Part shown: positions 17,005 through 25,928 of the stretch, piece after piece
Layout: each line of letters opens with the position of its first letter
Position numbering within the stretch: position 1 is the first letter of the stretch
Made by a program: the position numbers and the translations under genes
NCBI RefSeq assembly: GCF_007474545.1
Contig: NZ_VKOG01000001.1
Location: 558,001 to 622,000 of the forward strand
Direction of reading: 5' to 3'
Source of the DNA: Chryseobacterium binzhouense
Lineage (GTDB): Bacteria > Bacteroidota > Bacteroidia > Flavobacteriales > Weeksellaceae
DNA length: 64,000 bases
The notes under the pieces: generated by a model
Seen by the model: only the letters and a program-made list of their open reading frames with translations
What the model was told of the DNA's origin: nothing
The model's database searches: none

Positions 17005-17711
17005 AGAAGCTTGATCTCTTTCAGATAGAAAGCCTGCAGTCCTGTTTCCAGTTCAATGCAGATTTTTCCGTTTTTTTCTGCACTTCTTATGATGCCATTT
17101 TGTTTTGATCCTCCTATTTCAAAAACAGAAATTTGATCTTTACGGAACAGATGGTAGTTCAGATGAATCATAATTTCGTCTTCCGAAGGAATATTTTTTA
17201 ATTTTTCAATGAAATATTTATGGAAGTTTTCAATGAAGTTTTTCAGATTAAATTTTTGTCCGGTCTGGGTTAAAATGGATCCGGCATTAGATATTTTATC
17301 GAAGTTTTCCTGTAAGATATTAATTCCGATTCCGGTAATGAAATAAGCCGTTTGGCTAATATTCTTTTTTTCAATCAAAATCCCGGCAATTTTCTTTTTG
17401 TTTAAAATAATATCATTGGGCCATTTAATCTGTACCTGTTTTCCTGTCAGGTTGGCAATATAAGTCTGTACGCAAATTGCGGTATAATAATTGAACAGAA
17501 AGTCGGAGTGATGAAAAGCTGATTTTTTTACTGCTAATGTGTAAGCCAGATTCTTTTCCGAAGACGAAACCCATTGTTTGCCGTATTGTCCTCTGCCGTT
17601 TGTCTGACAGAAAGTGTAAAGGGCTTTAAAATCTGAAGTATTATAAAGTAAAATACCGCTTATTTCGTCATTAGTAGAAGAACATTCATTTACATAAAAA
17701 AGGTCATCCAT
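16998..17711 (-). CDS. birA: Biotin--[acetyl-CoA-carboxylase] ligase, regulator-domain-free
   Basis: Activates biotin as biotinyl-AMP and attaches it to the biotin carboxyl carrier protein. At 237 residues it has only the catalytic and C-terminal domains and lacks the helix-turn-helix repressor domain of E. coli BirA. Motifs include ECSSTND at the N-terminus, TNGRGQYGKQW (a variant of the GRGRxGR biotin/ATP loop), IKWPNDI and KKIAGILIE. It converges on lptF/G with a 7-base overlap and diverges from rsfS. Confidence 0.93.
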   Translation of the reverse strand: MDDLFYVNECSSTNDEISGILLYNTSDFKALYTFCQTNGRGQYGKQWVSSSEKNLAYTLAVKKSAFHHSDFLFNYYTAICVQTYIANLTGKQVQIKWPNDIILNKKKIAGILIEKKNISQTAYFITGIGINILQENFDKISNAGSILTQTGQKFNLKNFIENFHKYFIEKLKNIPSEDEIMIHLNYHLFRKDQISVFEIGGSKQNGIIRSAEKNGKICIELETGLQAFYLKEIKLLY

Positions 17712-17770
17712 TTAAGAAAACTTTAAGACTTTAAACGGCTAAAAATAAGGCTAAAGTGAAAGAAAAACAA

Positions 17771-17778
17771 TAAATTTG
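17771..17778 (+). promoter_or_regulatory. -7 box upstream of rsfS-ftsH
   Basis: TAAATTTG matches the Bacteroidota -7 element and is 18 bases before the rsfS ATG. No TTTG lies at the expected -33 distance. Confidence 0.45.
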
Positions 17779-17796
17779 CAGATTATATATATATTA

Positions 17797-18165
17797 ATGA
17801 GTAAAACAGCAGAAAAGCAGGCACTAATAGATAAAATTATCGAGGCTATCCAAGATGTGAAAGGAGAAGATATCATGATTTTTGACCTTACCAATATCGA
17901 AAATTCAGTAGCAGAAACATTCATTATCTGCAGCGGAAATTCAAATACACAGGTTTCGGCATTAGCGGGAAATGTTGAGAAGAAAGTAAGAAACGAACTT
18001 CACGACAGACCTTGGCATGTAGAAGGTACGGAAAATGCTATGTGGGTTTTGGTAGATTATGTTTCGGTGGTAGTACATATTTTTCAGAAGCAGACCAGAG
18101 AATATTATGATATTGAAGAACTTTGGGGTGATGCTAAAATCACAAGAATTGAAAACGCAATATAA
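17797..18165 (+). CDS. rsfS: Ribosomal silencing factor RsfS
   Basis: Binds ribosomal protein L14 and blocks joining of ribosomal subunits under nutrient limitation. The 122-residue protein matches the RsfS/DUF143 family, with DIMIFDLTNIENSVAETFIICSG near the N-terminus, RPWHVEGTENAMWVLVDY in the middle and VHIFQKQTREYYDIEELWGDA at the C-terminus. The ATG at 17797 is used; an upstream TTG overlaps the promoter box. It is followed by ftsH after 16 bases, a common Bacteroidota gene order. Confidence 0.95.
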   Translation: MSKTAEKQALIDKIIEAIQDVKGEDIMIFDLTNIENSVAETFIICSGNSNTQVSALAGNVEKKVRNELHDRPWHVEGTENAMWVLVDYVSVVVHIFQKQTREYYDIEELWGDAKITRIENAI

Positions 18166-18181
18166 ATTTTAAAAGTAATAA

Positions 18182-20194
18182 ATGAATAATAAAGGATTTA
18201 ACTGGTTTTTCCCAATAATGATTATAGCTCTTTTGCTATTTTTTGTTGCTAATTCGTTTGGTGACAGCGGTGCAAAATCTATGGACGAAGATACATTCTT
18301 CAGAACAATGCAGGCGGGAAAGATTCAGAAAGTTTTAATAGACAAACAGGCGCAGAAGGCTGATGTATATTTAACGAAAGAAGCAAAAACAGAAACTGTA
18401 CAGGCTAATAAAGACAAAGCACCTGCTGCATTCCCTTCTTTCGGGATGTCACCAAAGCCAGACTATACATTGAAGTATGGAGACTTACAGTTGTTTCTCT
18501 CAAAGTTTGAAACGCTGAAATCTGAAAATCCAGCTATAAAAACAACCAAAGATTATGCAGAAGGTGAAAGCCCGCTGATGGGATTTCTTATTCAGGCATT
18601 AGTATGGATCGGTATTTTGGGGCTTTTTTATTTCATCCTTTTCAGAAAAATGGGAAGTGGCGGTGGTCCCGGTGGACAGATTTTCTCAATCGGTAAATCT
18701 AAGGCTAAACTTTTTGATGAAAAAGAAAGAATTCAGGTGACATTCAAAGATGTTGCAGGTTTAGAAGGAGCAAAAGAAGAAGTACAGGAAGTTGTAGATT
18801 TTCTTAAAAATTCTGAAAAATATACAAAACTGGGAGGCAAGATTCCTAAAGGAGTACTCTTGGTTGGTCCTCCGGGAACGGGTAAAACATTATTGGCAAA
18901 AGCAGTAGCTGGTGAAGCGAAGGTTCCTTTCTTCTCGCTTTCAGGTTCAGATTTTGTGGAGATGTTTGTTGGTGTAGGAGCTTCCAGAGTAAGAGATCTA
19001 TTCGCTCAGGCAAAAGCCAAGTCTCCGGCAATTATTTTCATTGATGAGATTGATGCCATCGGAAGAGCAAGAGGAAAAAATAACTTCTCGGGCGGAAATG
19101 ATGAAAGAGAAAACACTCTGAATCAGCTTTTAACAGAAATGGATGGTTTCGGAACAGATACCAATGTAATTGTAATGGCAGCAACCAACAGAGCAGATAT
19201 TTTAGATAAGGCTTTGATGAGAGCCGGTCGTTTTGACCGTTCGATTTATGTGGATTTGCCGGAACTTCATGAAAGAAGACAAATTTTCGATGTTCATTTG
19301 AGCAAGATTAAAATGGATGATACTGTAGACAGAGAGTTTTTAGCTAAACAGACGCCTGGTTTCAGTGGTGCAGACATAGCAAATGTTTGTAACGAAGCTG
19401 CTCTTATTGCAGCAAGAAACAATCATGAAGCTGTTACTAAACAGGATTTCCTTGATGCGGTTGACAGAATTATCGGTGGTCTTGAGAAAAAGAATAAAGC
19501 AATCAAGCCTTCGGAAAAGAAAAGAGTGGCTTATCACGAAGCGGGACATGCAACAATTTCTTGGTTGGTAGAACATGCTTCTCCGCTATTGAAAGTAACA
19601 ATTGTTCCGAGAGGGCGTTCTTTAGGAGCGGCTTGGTATCTTCCGGAAGAAAGGCAGTTAACTACCACAGAACAAATGCTGGACGAAATGTGTGCAACAT
19701 TGGGCGGAAGAGCTGCAGAGCAGGTGATATTCAACAATATTTCCACAGGTGCGCTTTCTGACCTTGAAAGTGTAACGAAAAGAGCTCAGGCTATGGTGAC
19801 CATTTATGGTTTGAGTCCAAATATCGGAAACATATCCTACTATGACAGTTCAGGACAATCTGAATATTCTTTCGGGAAACCTTATTCTGAAGAAACAGCG
19901 AAGAAAATTGATGTTGAGATCAAAGGAATTATTGAAAATCAATACGATAGAGCAGTTCAGATTTTAACAGAAAATAAAGATAAGCTTGATGCTTTGGCAA
20001 GTAAGCTTTTGGAAAAAGAAGTTATTTTCCGTGAGGATCTTGAAGAGATTTTCGGAAAAAGAGCGTGGGATCCTGAATTAACAGAAAAGCCGGTTACCAA
20101 TACAATTCCGGAAAACAGACTGGAGCCAAATAATGACGAAGGCAATATAGCAGAAGGTGAAATTAAGGCACCGGAAAGCCCTACACAGATTTAA
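18182..20194 (+). CDS. ftsH: ATP-dependent zinc metalloprotease FtsH
   Basis: Membrane-bound AAA+ protease that degrades misfolded membrane proteins and regulatory substrates. The 670-residue chain has two membrane segments (about 6-22 and 137-158) around a periplasmic domain, then the AAA module with Walker A GPPGTGKT (about residue 229), the pore-loop region [10 protein letters not shown], Walker [12 protein letters not shown] and the second region of homology, then the M41 protease domain with HEAGH (about 452). The C-terminal tail is proline and asparagine rich. The gene is complete. Confidence 0.97.
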   Translation: MNNKGFNWFFPIMIIALLLFFVANSFGDSGAKSMDEDTFFRTMQAGKIQKVLIDKQAQKADVYLTKEAKTETVQANKDKAPAAFPSFGMSPKPDYTLKYGDLQLFLSKFETLKSENPAIKTTKDYAEGESPLMGFLIQALVWIGILGLFYFILFRKMGSGGGPGGQIFSIGKSKAKLFDEKERIQVTFKDVAGLEGAKEEVQEVVDFLKNSEKYTKLGGKIPKGVLLVGPPGTGKTLLAKAVAGEAKVPFFSLSGSDFVEMFVGVGASRVRDLFAQAKAKSPAIIFIDEIDAIGRARGKNNFSGGNDERENTLNQLLTEMDGFGTDTNVIVMAATNRADILDKALMRAGRFDRSIYVDLPELHERRQIFDVHLSKIKMDDTVDREFLAKQTPGFSGADIANVCNEAALIAARNNHEAVTKQDFLDAVDRIIGGLEKKNKAIKPSEKKRVAYHEAGHATISWLVEHASPLLKVTIVPRGRSLGAAWYLPEERQLTTTEQMLDEMCATLGGRAAEQVIFNNISTGALSDLESVTKRAQAMVTIYGLSPNIGNISYYDSSGQSEYSFGKPYSEETAKKIDVEIKGIIENQYDRAVQILTENKDKLDALASKLLEKEVIFREDLEEIFGKRAWDPELTEKPVTNTIPENRLEPNNDEGNIAEGEIKAPESPTQI

Positions 20195-20216
20195 AAAACT
20201 GGTTAATATTGTACAG

Positions 20217-20256
20217 AATTCCCGATAAATAAATATTTGTCGGGAATTTTTTGTTT
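20217..20256 (+). terminator. Terminator after ftsH
   Basis: A 9-bp stem (AATTCCCGA at 20217-20225, TCGGGAATT at 20240-20248) with a 14-base loop is followed by six T, a G and a second T run. Confidence 0.85.
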
Positions 20257-20294
20257 TTAAGTCATATTATTGGATTCTTTAAGATTATATTTTC

Positions 20295-20333
20295 TATTTT
20301 TGTACTAAGTTGACTAAAAATATACTAAGTTGA
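20295..20333 (+). promoter_or_regulatory. Promoter and duplicated start region of the LUD gene
   Basis: TATTTTTG at 20295-20302 fits the -7 element. It is followed by two copies of TACTAAGTTGA (20303-20313 and 20323-20333), exactly 20 bases apart. The second copy contains the TTG used as the start codon. A TTG in the first copy opens a 7-codon frame that stops within the second copy. Confidence 0.5.
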
Positions 20334-20911
20334 GTTTATTTAAAAGAATTGTAAGCAAACTTACCAATCAGCCTGAAGATGAGGAGAAGCAAAGCCTGGA
20401 AAAACTTGGAGATTCGCTGAAAAACGCCGATCTTGATTACAAGTTTGCACAGTTGTTTACTCATTCGGGTGGGTTTTTCAACTACTGTGCAGATGAGGCC
20501 GAAGCATTGCAGACTTTGAACCAGATTATTAAAATTGAGGGAATCAGCTCAATGTTTTGTTGTGATAAGGATTTACAGGGTTTTCTGAATGTTTTGAAAA
20601 CAAACTATAATGCAGAGCTTCAGCAGTCGAATGATGCAGCATTTATTACGTGTGAGTATTTAATTGCTTATGACGGAAGGATTATGCTTTCTCATAATAA
20701 CATTTTGCACTACCATTCTTCCAGGCTTCCCGGTAAGATTATCATTATGGCAAATGTTTCCCAGATTGTAAATAATCTGAATGATGCAATGGGCAAAATA
20801 AAGCGCACCGGGAATATTAAAAATCTTACATCAATCAGCGGAAATCATTCTAAACTGGATGCAGCTGCCAATAACAATACGAAGCTTTTTTTACTTCTAT
20901 TGGAAGACTAA
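20330..20911 (+). CDS. LUD domain-containing protein (LutC/YkgG-like)
   Basis: A 193-residue protein of the LUD superfamily, named from lactate-utilisation proteins LutB and LutC; some members bind small sugars or act in iron-sulfur enzyme systems, but this subgroup has no assigned role. The core reads from about residue 40 to 190, with AFITCEYLIAYDGRIMLS and LPGKIIIMANVSQIV as the likely conserved strands. No ATG lies near the beginning, so the TTG at 20330 (MSLFKRIVSKL) must be the start. It sits between ftsH and cdsA, as in related genomes. Confidence 0.85.
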   Translation: MSLFKRIVSKLTNQPEDEEKQSLEKLGDSLKNADLDYKFAQLFTHSGGFFNYCADEAEALQTLNQIIKIEGISSMFCCDKDLQGFLNVLKTNYNAELQQSNDAAFITCEYLIAYDGRIMLSHNNILHYHSSRLPGKIIIMANVSQIVNNLNDAMGKIKRTGNIKNLTSISGNHSKLDAAANNNTKLFLLLLED

Positions 20912-20933
20912 CAAGCAGATTAAATTTTAAATT

Positions 20934-21794
20934 TTGGACAAAAATCTTATTCAGAGAACACTTTCGGGGCTTGTTTATGTAGCAGTAATTTTTCTTTGTA
21001 CAACTCCGTTCGGAGCGCAGCTTCTGGATGGAATTGTAAAGCAGCAGTATCTGTTTTATGGCTTGATGAGTTTCTTTTTGCTCGCAGGAACTTGGGAATG
21101 CATCAGGATCATGCAGTTTGGTAAAGGATACGAAAAATGGATTGTTTTTCCGATTGTATTATTCATCTTTTACACTTTTTCCAAAAGATTTTTCCATCAT
21201 GATTTTTACTTTAATTTCAGGTTATACGAAATTCTTGCGTTATCATTGGTTTTAATCGCTGTCGTTACTTTATTTAAATTTTCAAGTGAATTGTATTTTG
21301 ACAGCGGAAAACTCATTTTTACCGTTATTTATGTAGGATTGCCGTTTTCATTAGCTTTGGGTCTGCCTAAATTTTCAAATTTTGATGATACTTTTACTCT
21401 GGAAGTATTTTTTCTTTTTCTCCTGATATGGAGCAGCGATACTTTTGCGTATTTAACAGGAAAATTTTTTGGAAAACATAAAATGGCACCTAAAATTTCA
21501 CCTAAAAAAACGTGGGAAGGTTATGCAGGTGGAGTAGTTCTAACTTTAGTGCTGTCTTACTTTGTGGAATTGTATCAGCCACAGCTCCGCGGGAACTGGA
21601 TGGCCGTAGGTTTTCTGATTGCAGCATTTGCGCCTTTGGGAGATCTTGTGGAAAGCCAGCTGAAGAGAAATTTCGGGGTGAAAGACAGCGGAAATATTAT
21701 TCCGGGACACGGGGGAATTTTAGACAGGCTTGATAGTTTTATCATTTGCGTTCCTGTCGTATATTTGTACTTTATTTTAGAAAAATTTATTTAA
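20934..21794 (+). CDS. cdsA: Phosphatidate cytidylyltransferase (CDP-diglyceride synthase)
   Basis: Integral membrane enzyme that makes CDP-diacylglycerol from phosphatidic acid and CTP, the precursor of all phospholipids. The 286-residue protein has about seven membrane segments and the family signature near the C-terminus: ESQLKRNFGVKDSGN, then PGHGGILDRLDS. KISPKKTWEGYAGG is also typical. Translation starts at a TTG (20934), since no ATG precedes the first membrane segment. The next gene, psd, acts in the same pathway. Confidence 0.96.
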   Translation: MDKNLIQRTLSGLVYVAVIFLCTTPFGAQLLDGIVKQQYLFYGLMSFFLLAGTWECIRIMQFGKGYEKWIVFPIVLFIFYTFSKRFFHHDFYFNFRLYEILALSLVLIAVVTLFKFSSELYFDSGKLIFTVIYVGLPFSLALGLPKFSNFDDTFTLEVFFLFLLIWSSDTFAYLTGKFFGKHKMAPKISPKKTWEGYAGGVVLTLVLSYFVELYQPQLRGNWMAVGFLIAAFAPLGDLVESQLKRNFGVKDSGNIIPGHGGILDRLDSFIICVPVVYLYFILEKFI

Positions 21795-21831
21795 TCGTAA
21801 AAGATCATCATCGACTTATAAAAATCTACAC

Positions 21832-22485
21832 ATGAAACTACATAAGGAATCAAAAGGAACAATTGCAGTTGCAACCATACTCTTTGCCATCATTGCAGCA
21901 GTCTCTATCTATTATCTGGAAATGTTTTCCTTGTTGATTATTGTGCCTTTGCTGGTAGTTTACAGTCTGGTTTTCTGGTTTTTCAGAGTTCCTAACCGGG
22001 ATATTCTGGATCATGTTGAAAACGTAATTGCCCCAGTGGACGGAAAAGTCGTTATGATTAAAGAAGTAGAAGAATCAGAATTTTTAAACGAAAAAGCAAT
22101 TCAGGTTTCTATTTTTATGTCACCTCTTAATGTCCATATTTGCAGATTTCCGGTTTCTGGAAAAGTTATTTATAAAAAATATCATCCGGGAAAATATTTG
22201 GTGGCATGGCACGAAAAATCTTCTACAGAAAACGAAAGAACAACGGTTGCCGTAGAGAGTTTAACCAATCATAAGGTCGTTTTCAGACAAATTGCAGGAT
22301 ATGTTGCCAGAAGAATTGTATTTTACTGTAATGAAGGAGATAATGCAAAGGCAGGACACGAATTCGGGTTCATCAAATTCGGGTCAAGAATGGATATATT
22401 TTTACCTTTAGATACAGAAATCATCTGCAAGATTGGGGATAAGACTAAAGGCGGAATTGATGTGATTGCTAAAATGAGAGATTGA
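21832..22485 (+). CDS. psd: Phosphatidylserine decarboxylase family protein
   Basis: Makes phosphatidylethanolamine from phosphatidylserine at the membrane. At 217 residues it is the short (archaeal-like, PSD-A) form, with an N-terminal membrane anchor of two spans (about 10-50), the region VIAPVDGKVV, MSPLNVHICRFP with the conserved His, and the self-cleavage site in KFGSRMD (Gly-Ser near 184/185) that yields the pyruvoyl group. It follows cdsA by 37 bases and ends at a strong terminator. PssA is not in the window. Confidence 0.94.
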   Translation: MKLHKESKGTIAVATILFAIIAAVSIYYLEMFSLLIIVPLLVVYSLVFWFFRVPNRDILDHVENVIAPVDGKVVMIKEVEESEFLNEKAIQVSIFMSPLNVHICRFPVSGKVIYKKYHPGKYLVAWHEKSSTENERTTVAVESLTNHKVVFRQIAGYVARRIVFYCNEGDNAKAGHEFGFIKFGSRMDIFLPLDTEIICKIGDKTKGGIDVIAKMRD

Positions 22486-22507
22486 TTTTATAAAAGATAC
22501 ATTTGAA

Positions 22508-22548
22508 AAAGCCTTGTCAAAACTTCAAACTTTGACAAGGCTTTTTTT
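22508..22548 (+). terminator. Terminator after psd
   Basis: A perfect 14-bp stem (22508-22521 with 22531-22544, arms containing GCCTTGTCAAA) and a 9-base loop run into seven T. The arm sequence CCTTGTCAA recurs in the inverted repeat at 50755-50787. Confidence 0.88.
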
Positions 22549-22572
22549 GTATAATATCGCACTCTTTCTATT

Positions 22573-22698
22573 TTTCCGAAAACTTCTTGCAGGGATGGAA
22601 TGACTTTTCGGATGTTTCCGAAAACCTCTTGCAGGGGTGCGACAAGCTTTCGGACGTTCCCGAAAGTCTGTTGCACGGGTGCAGGAGCCTCTGCGGAA
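22573..22698. repeat. Three-unit 42-bp tandem repeat with internal hairpins
   Basis: Units start at 22573, 22615 and 22657, exactly 42 bases apart, each beginning TTYCCGAAA and containing a TTGCAGGG-like core. The unit junctions form hairpins: TTTTCGGA with TCCGAAAA across 22606-22624, and CTTTCGG with CCCGAAAG at the next junction. The third unit is the most diverged. 42 is a multiple of three, so the repeat reads openly in both directions, but no gene is supported here. It fills the space between psd and the convergent XRE gene. Confidence 0.85.
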
Positions 22699-22705
22699 GA
22701 GTGTT

Positions 22706-23062
22706 TTATGAGTTGCTGTCCTGCGACCGGCTTTTCCAGAATTCTACCTGCTCTTTCAGCTCTTTGATGCGTTCTTCGTATTGCTCAATCAGTTTTTCCG
22801 ATGTATTGATTGTGGCATAATTCTGTGCTATGGCGATCTCATTATCATTTTGATTAACTGTAATATTATCACCACTCAGAAAATCGAGTACGCTGGTCTG
22901 CAGTGCCTGTGCAATGCTTTCTACCTGCTGAAAATCGGGCTTGCTTTTATCGTTCTCAAAATTGGAGTAGGTCTTTTGCGAAACCTGCAGCAGATCGGCA
23001 AGGTATTCCTGCGTAAAGTTTTTGCTGATTCTCGCTTTTTTCAGTTTTTCCCCTAATGTCAT
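22706..23062 (-). CDS. XRE-family helix-turn-helix regulator with coiled-coil tail
   Basis: A 118-residue DNA-binding protein. Residues about 3-60 form a Cro/C1-type HTH (LGEKLKKARISKNFTQEYL, then VSQKTYSNFENDKSKP). The C-terminal third (about 85-112) is a predicted coiled coil, EKLIEQYEERIKELKEQVEFW, probably for dimerisation. The ATG at 23062 is chosen over an upstream TTG. It diverges from the mosaic lipoprotein gene at 23209 with 146 bases between, so control of that locus is possible but not shown. Confidence 0.9.
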   Translation of the reverse strand: MTLGEKLKKARISKNFTQEYLADLLQVSQKTYSNFENDKSKPDFQQVESIAQALQTSVLDFLSGDNITVNQNDNEIAIAQNYATINTSEKLIEQYEERIKELKEQVEFWKSRSQDSNS

Positions 23063-23208
23063 AGCACCATGTATTTTTTTCAAAAGTACATAAATTTTCT
23101 TTTAGTAAAATAATACGGAAACCAGTAATTTTCTTCCGTTTGTTTTTTAGATTTTTGTCACAGAGTAATAAAATTATTATATATTTAAACCTTTAAAAAC
23201 TACAAAGC

Positions 23209-24780
23209 ATGAAGAAAAAATTATTTCTCAGGCTCTGCCTGATGCTCTTAGTCGGTGTCTCGGCATTCTCCTGCCGCACCGAAGAATTTCACAACGAAGA
23301 AGAAGCGCACGGCAACACGGGCTTGCTACTGACTTCCAAAAGAATTTCCCTAAGCGAAGCTAAACACAGAACCCAGCTTGTACCTGAGCTTCAAAAAGCA
23401 GAGATTGGGATTAAAGCCTTTGCACAGAAAAATGCAAAAAGTAAAATTAATTACGCCAACGGAGTATCTATTGATACCGATCAGGTAACGTACATTGAGA
23501 ACGGTCCCAACTTTCACACCTACACTTTTCATCTTAGCCGTCAAAACGCTTTGCCTACAGATCCTGTAGAAAATCTTGTGCTGTTTCCCACTACAGACGG
23601 AACCTACAAAGAGCTTCTGGTAAGCTATGCTCTTAGCGTAACGGAAAAAGAGACCCTTAAAAATGGTGGTTTTGTTGATACAAAAGGAAAAATGAGCATT
23701 ACGGAATTAGCCTCTGGGACTTACAATCCGTTATCAAAAGGGATGACCGCCTGCGGATGGCAGGAAGAAAACACCTTTGTAACGGTATGCAGTGAAAACC
23801 AGCACGGGATGTGGAATACGGAATCGTGGGGAAGCTGTAGTGCAGACCGTAAACCGGGTTGGCATACGACAATGGTGTATAAATGTGATTTTATTTATAC
23901 CGGGAATGAGACGGGTGGTACCGGCTGGTGGGCAGGTCCGGGAGGCGGAACAGACAACGGAGGTGGAGAGCCTTGCCCTACCTGTCCTACCGATCCTACA
24001 CAGCAGCCCTGCAACGGGAATGGAGTATCAACAGGTTTAATAGACCCCAATACCAATATTGGTGAAGGAGGTTGTGCGGGGATTCCTACGGTGATAGAGG
24101 TGCCTTTATTTAGTTCGTGTGGAAAAATTAAAGGAGTTACAGATAATTCTTTTTTTAAAGATAATGTTACAGATCTTCAGAGTAAAACTTGGGAGAATCG
24201 TGAGTGGGGATATACATTAGGGAATCCTGTACAGGGAACTTCGCAAACCGGTGTACAAAATCAGCTTCTCGAAAGCAAGTTTGGATCTAAGTCTGTAAAG
24301 TTTACTTTTCACTACAGTACATTTGCATTTATGCATACCCATTATAAAGGAATTTATCCTATCTTTTCTCCGGGAGATGTGATTGAATTTAACAACTGGC
24401 TTATCTGGGCAAAAAACTGGAATGCAAACCCAGCAAATGCCAATAAGCAAATAGATTTAAGCAAACTTAGCTATACTGTAGTAACGGATGACGGAAATTA
24501 TATGATGACCTTCGACGGTACAGATATTGTTCCTTTTCCAAATTACACTAAACAAGATATTGAGAATTTAAATGTTGAGTATCAAAAAAATTTAGCTTCT
24601 AGCTACACAGTAGGTGCTTCGGGACCAATATACAATATGGACAAGCTGGAATTAGAATTTATGAAGTTTTTGCGAGATAAACTCAATATGACAGGCTTGA
24701 AGCTTTATAAAATTGAGAGTGATGCCAATTATGAGCTCTATCTTCAAAACGGAAGCAGAAAAAAAGTAAAATGCAGATAA
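23209..24780 (+). CDS. Mosaic surface lipoprotein with C-terminal JAMM-like motif
   Basis: A 523-residue predicted lipoprotein: the signal ends in the lipobox AFSC (Cys22). Residues about 25-240 look like a conserved surface domain; a Gly- and Cys-rich linker (about 245-285, with EPCPTCPTDP) follows; then a different C-terminal domain from about 300. That domain has MHTHYKG...IFSPGD, giving His376, His378, Ser387 and Asp390 with a candidate Glu355, close to the HxH-x7-S-x2-D JAMM metalloprotease motif but with eight residues in the gap. The first half is visibly richer in G and C than the second. Function unknown; a conserved anchor with an exchanged effector domain is my inference. Confidence 0.7.
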   Translation: MKKKLFLRLCLMLLVGVSAFSCRTEEFHNEEEAHGNTGLLLTSKRISLSEAKHRTQLVPELQKAEIGIKAFAQKNAKSKINYANGVSIDTDQVTYIENGPNFHTYTFHLSRQNALPTDPVENLVLFPTTDGTYKELLVSYALSVTEKETLKNGGFVDTKGKMSITELASGTYNPLSKGMTACGWQEENTFVTVCSENQHGMWNTESWGSCSADRKPGWHTTMVYKCDFIYTGNETGGTGWWAGPGGGTDNGGGEPCPTCPTDPTQQPCNGNGVSTGLIDPNTNIGEGGCAGIPTVIEVPLFSSCGKIKGVTDNSFFKDNVTDLQSKTWENREWGYTLGNPVQGTSQTGVQNQLLESKFGSKSVKFTFHYSTFAFMHTHYKGIYPIFSPGDVIEFNNWLIWAKNWNANPANANKQIDLSKLSYTVVTDDGNYMMTFDGTDIVPFPNYTKQDIENLNVEYQKNLASSYTVGASGPIYNMDKLELEFMKFLRDKLNMTGLKLYKIESDANYELYLQNGSRKKVKCR

Positions 24781-24793
24781 TTAAAAAACAACA

Positions 24794-25372
24794 ATGAAAA
24801 ATAAATTAATAATTTTAGTAATGTCTTTAGTGGCTCAATTATTCCTTTCACAGGAATATCCATTAAATACGACTCCCAGCGATGTACCTAATAATGCATA
24901 TATAAAAGATATGTTCGGAGAATTAGATAAATATGTAGGATTGTGGAAAGGAAACTGGAATGGAAAAATTGTTTATATAGAATTCAAAAAAGTCAAATTT
25001 TACAATTCAATAACAGGGGCAACACATACTTATTATTCAGATGATATTTTTGGAGAAAGAAAAATCATTAGTTCTAATGGTATTATAGAAGTAGATAGAA
25101 TAAGTAATTTTGGTATTGACGGTGCGGAATTTCGTGGAATTTTTAAAAGCTTAAAGTACCCTGGAAAAGAGACAATAAGCTTTTTTCCAAAAAATATGTG
25201 TGGAAAAACAGCAACTATACACATAACGAGCTTTACCACAAATCAAATGACCTTACATTTAGAATATGACCCAAGCTTTTGGAAAGAAGATTGTATTCAT
25301 AATGCCTACGTTGATCAATATGACGATTGGCCGATAAATTTTCCTAAAGATATTGTTTTGACAAAGCAGTAA
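24794..25372 (+). CDS. DUF6705-like secreted protein
   Basis: A 192-residue protein with a cleavable signal (about residues 1-20, MKNKLIILVMSLVAQLFLSQ). The mature part contains PNNAYIKDMFGELDKYVGLWKGNW, the recognisable core of a flavobacterial family that I believe is DUF6705, and ends IVLTKQ. Function is unknown. It follows the mosaic lipoprotein by 13 bases and is AT-rich like that gene's 3' half. The next 540 bases hold a broken paralogue with the same core and the same final residues. Confidence 0.75.
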   Translation: MKNKLIILVMSLVAQLFLSQEYPLNTTPSDVPNNAYIKDMFGELDKYVGLWKGNWNGKIVYIEFKKVKFYNSITGATHTYYSDDIFGERKIISSNGIIEVDRISNFGIDGAEFRGIFKSLKYPGKETISFFPKNMCGKTATIHITSFTTNQMTLHLEYDPSFWKEDCIHNAYVDQYDDWPINFPKDIVLTKQ

Positions 25373-25375
25373 AGT

Positions 25376-25914
25376 GTGAAAAATATCTTAATTATATTCG
25401 TTTTAAGTTTTATTAGCTGTAAAGCATAGCAGCAAATTTTACCACTAGAAACACGGAGAATTCCTATCGAAGGAGCATATTATAAAGATCTAAATAATGA
25501 GTTAGCTCTTTACATAGGAACTTGGAAAGGAACTTTTGAAAATAAGACTTTTACCATCACGTTTACAAAATATAAGGACCTTGGTGGATTATAAAACTTT
25601 TATAAAGACCGCTTAGCAGGAAAGTATACGATGCTTGACAGTAATGGAAATATCTTGTACTCTACCTATAATCTGCTGATGAAGATGCTAAAGTCAGCAG
25701 TTTAGGTTTTGTTGAAAATACTAATCATACAAAACTGAGATTTCAGTTTTCAGATTTATGTATTGATGGTGAGATTCATATCAGCTTCAACAATATACAG
25801 AAAACGCAGATTTACTGGAAGTATTTTACGTATCAGGAGTTTGTTACTGATGATTCCGGGTGTGCTCCTTACAACGAAATGCCAAGAGGTGAGTTTGTGT
25901 TGACAAAACAGTAG
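25376..25914 (+). pseudogene. Broken paralogue of the DUF6705-like gene
   Basis: Translation from GTG at 25376 gives a lipoprotein-like leader (ILIIFVLSFISC), then an in-frame TAG at about 25427, then GAYYKDLNNELALYIGTWKGTF, which matches the intact neighbour's core. A second stop (TAA, about 25592) and a frame change near 25670-25690 follow. The new frame reads through FVENTNHTKLRFQFSD to EFVLTKQ and a TAG at 25912, the same ending as the neighbour. Two stops plus a frameshift mark it as decayed. Sequencing error is unlikely to create all three lesions. Confidence 0.82.
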
Positions 25915-25928
25915 AAAATGCACAACCT

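Noticed and set aside
22488-22676. Minus-strand ORF with 14-residue repeats over the 42-bp repeat
   Set aside because: The repeat period is a multiple of three, so open frames in both directions are expected; the ORF also runs through the psd terminator.
22587-22820. Plus-strand 77-codon ORF over the tandem repeat
   Set aside because: It overlaps the well-supported XRE gene and only reflects the repeat; no start signal.
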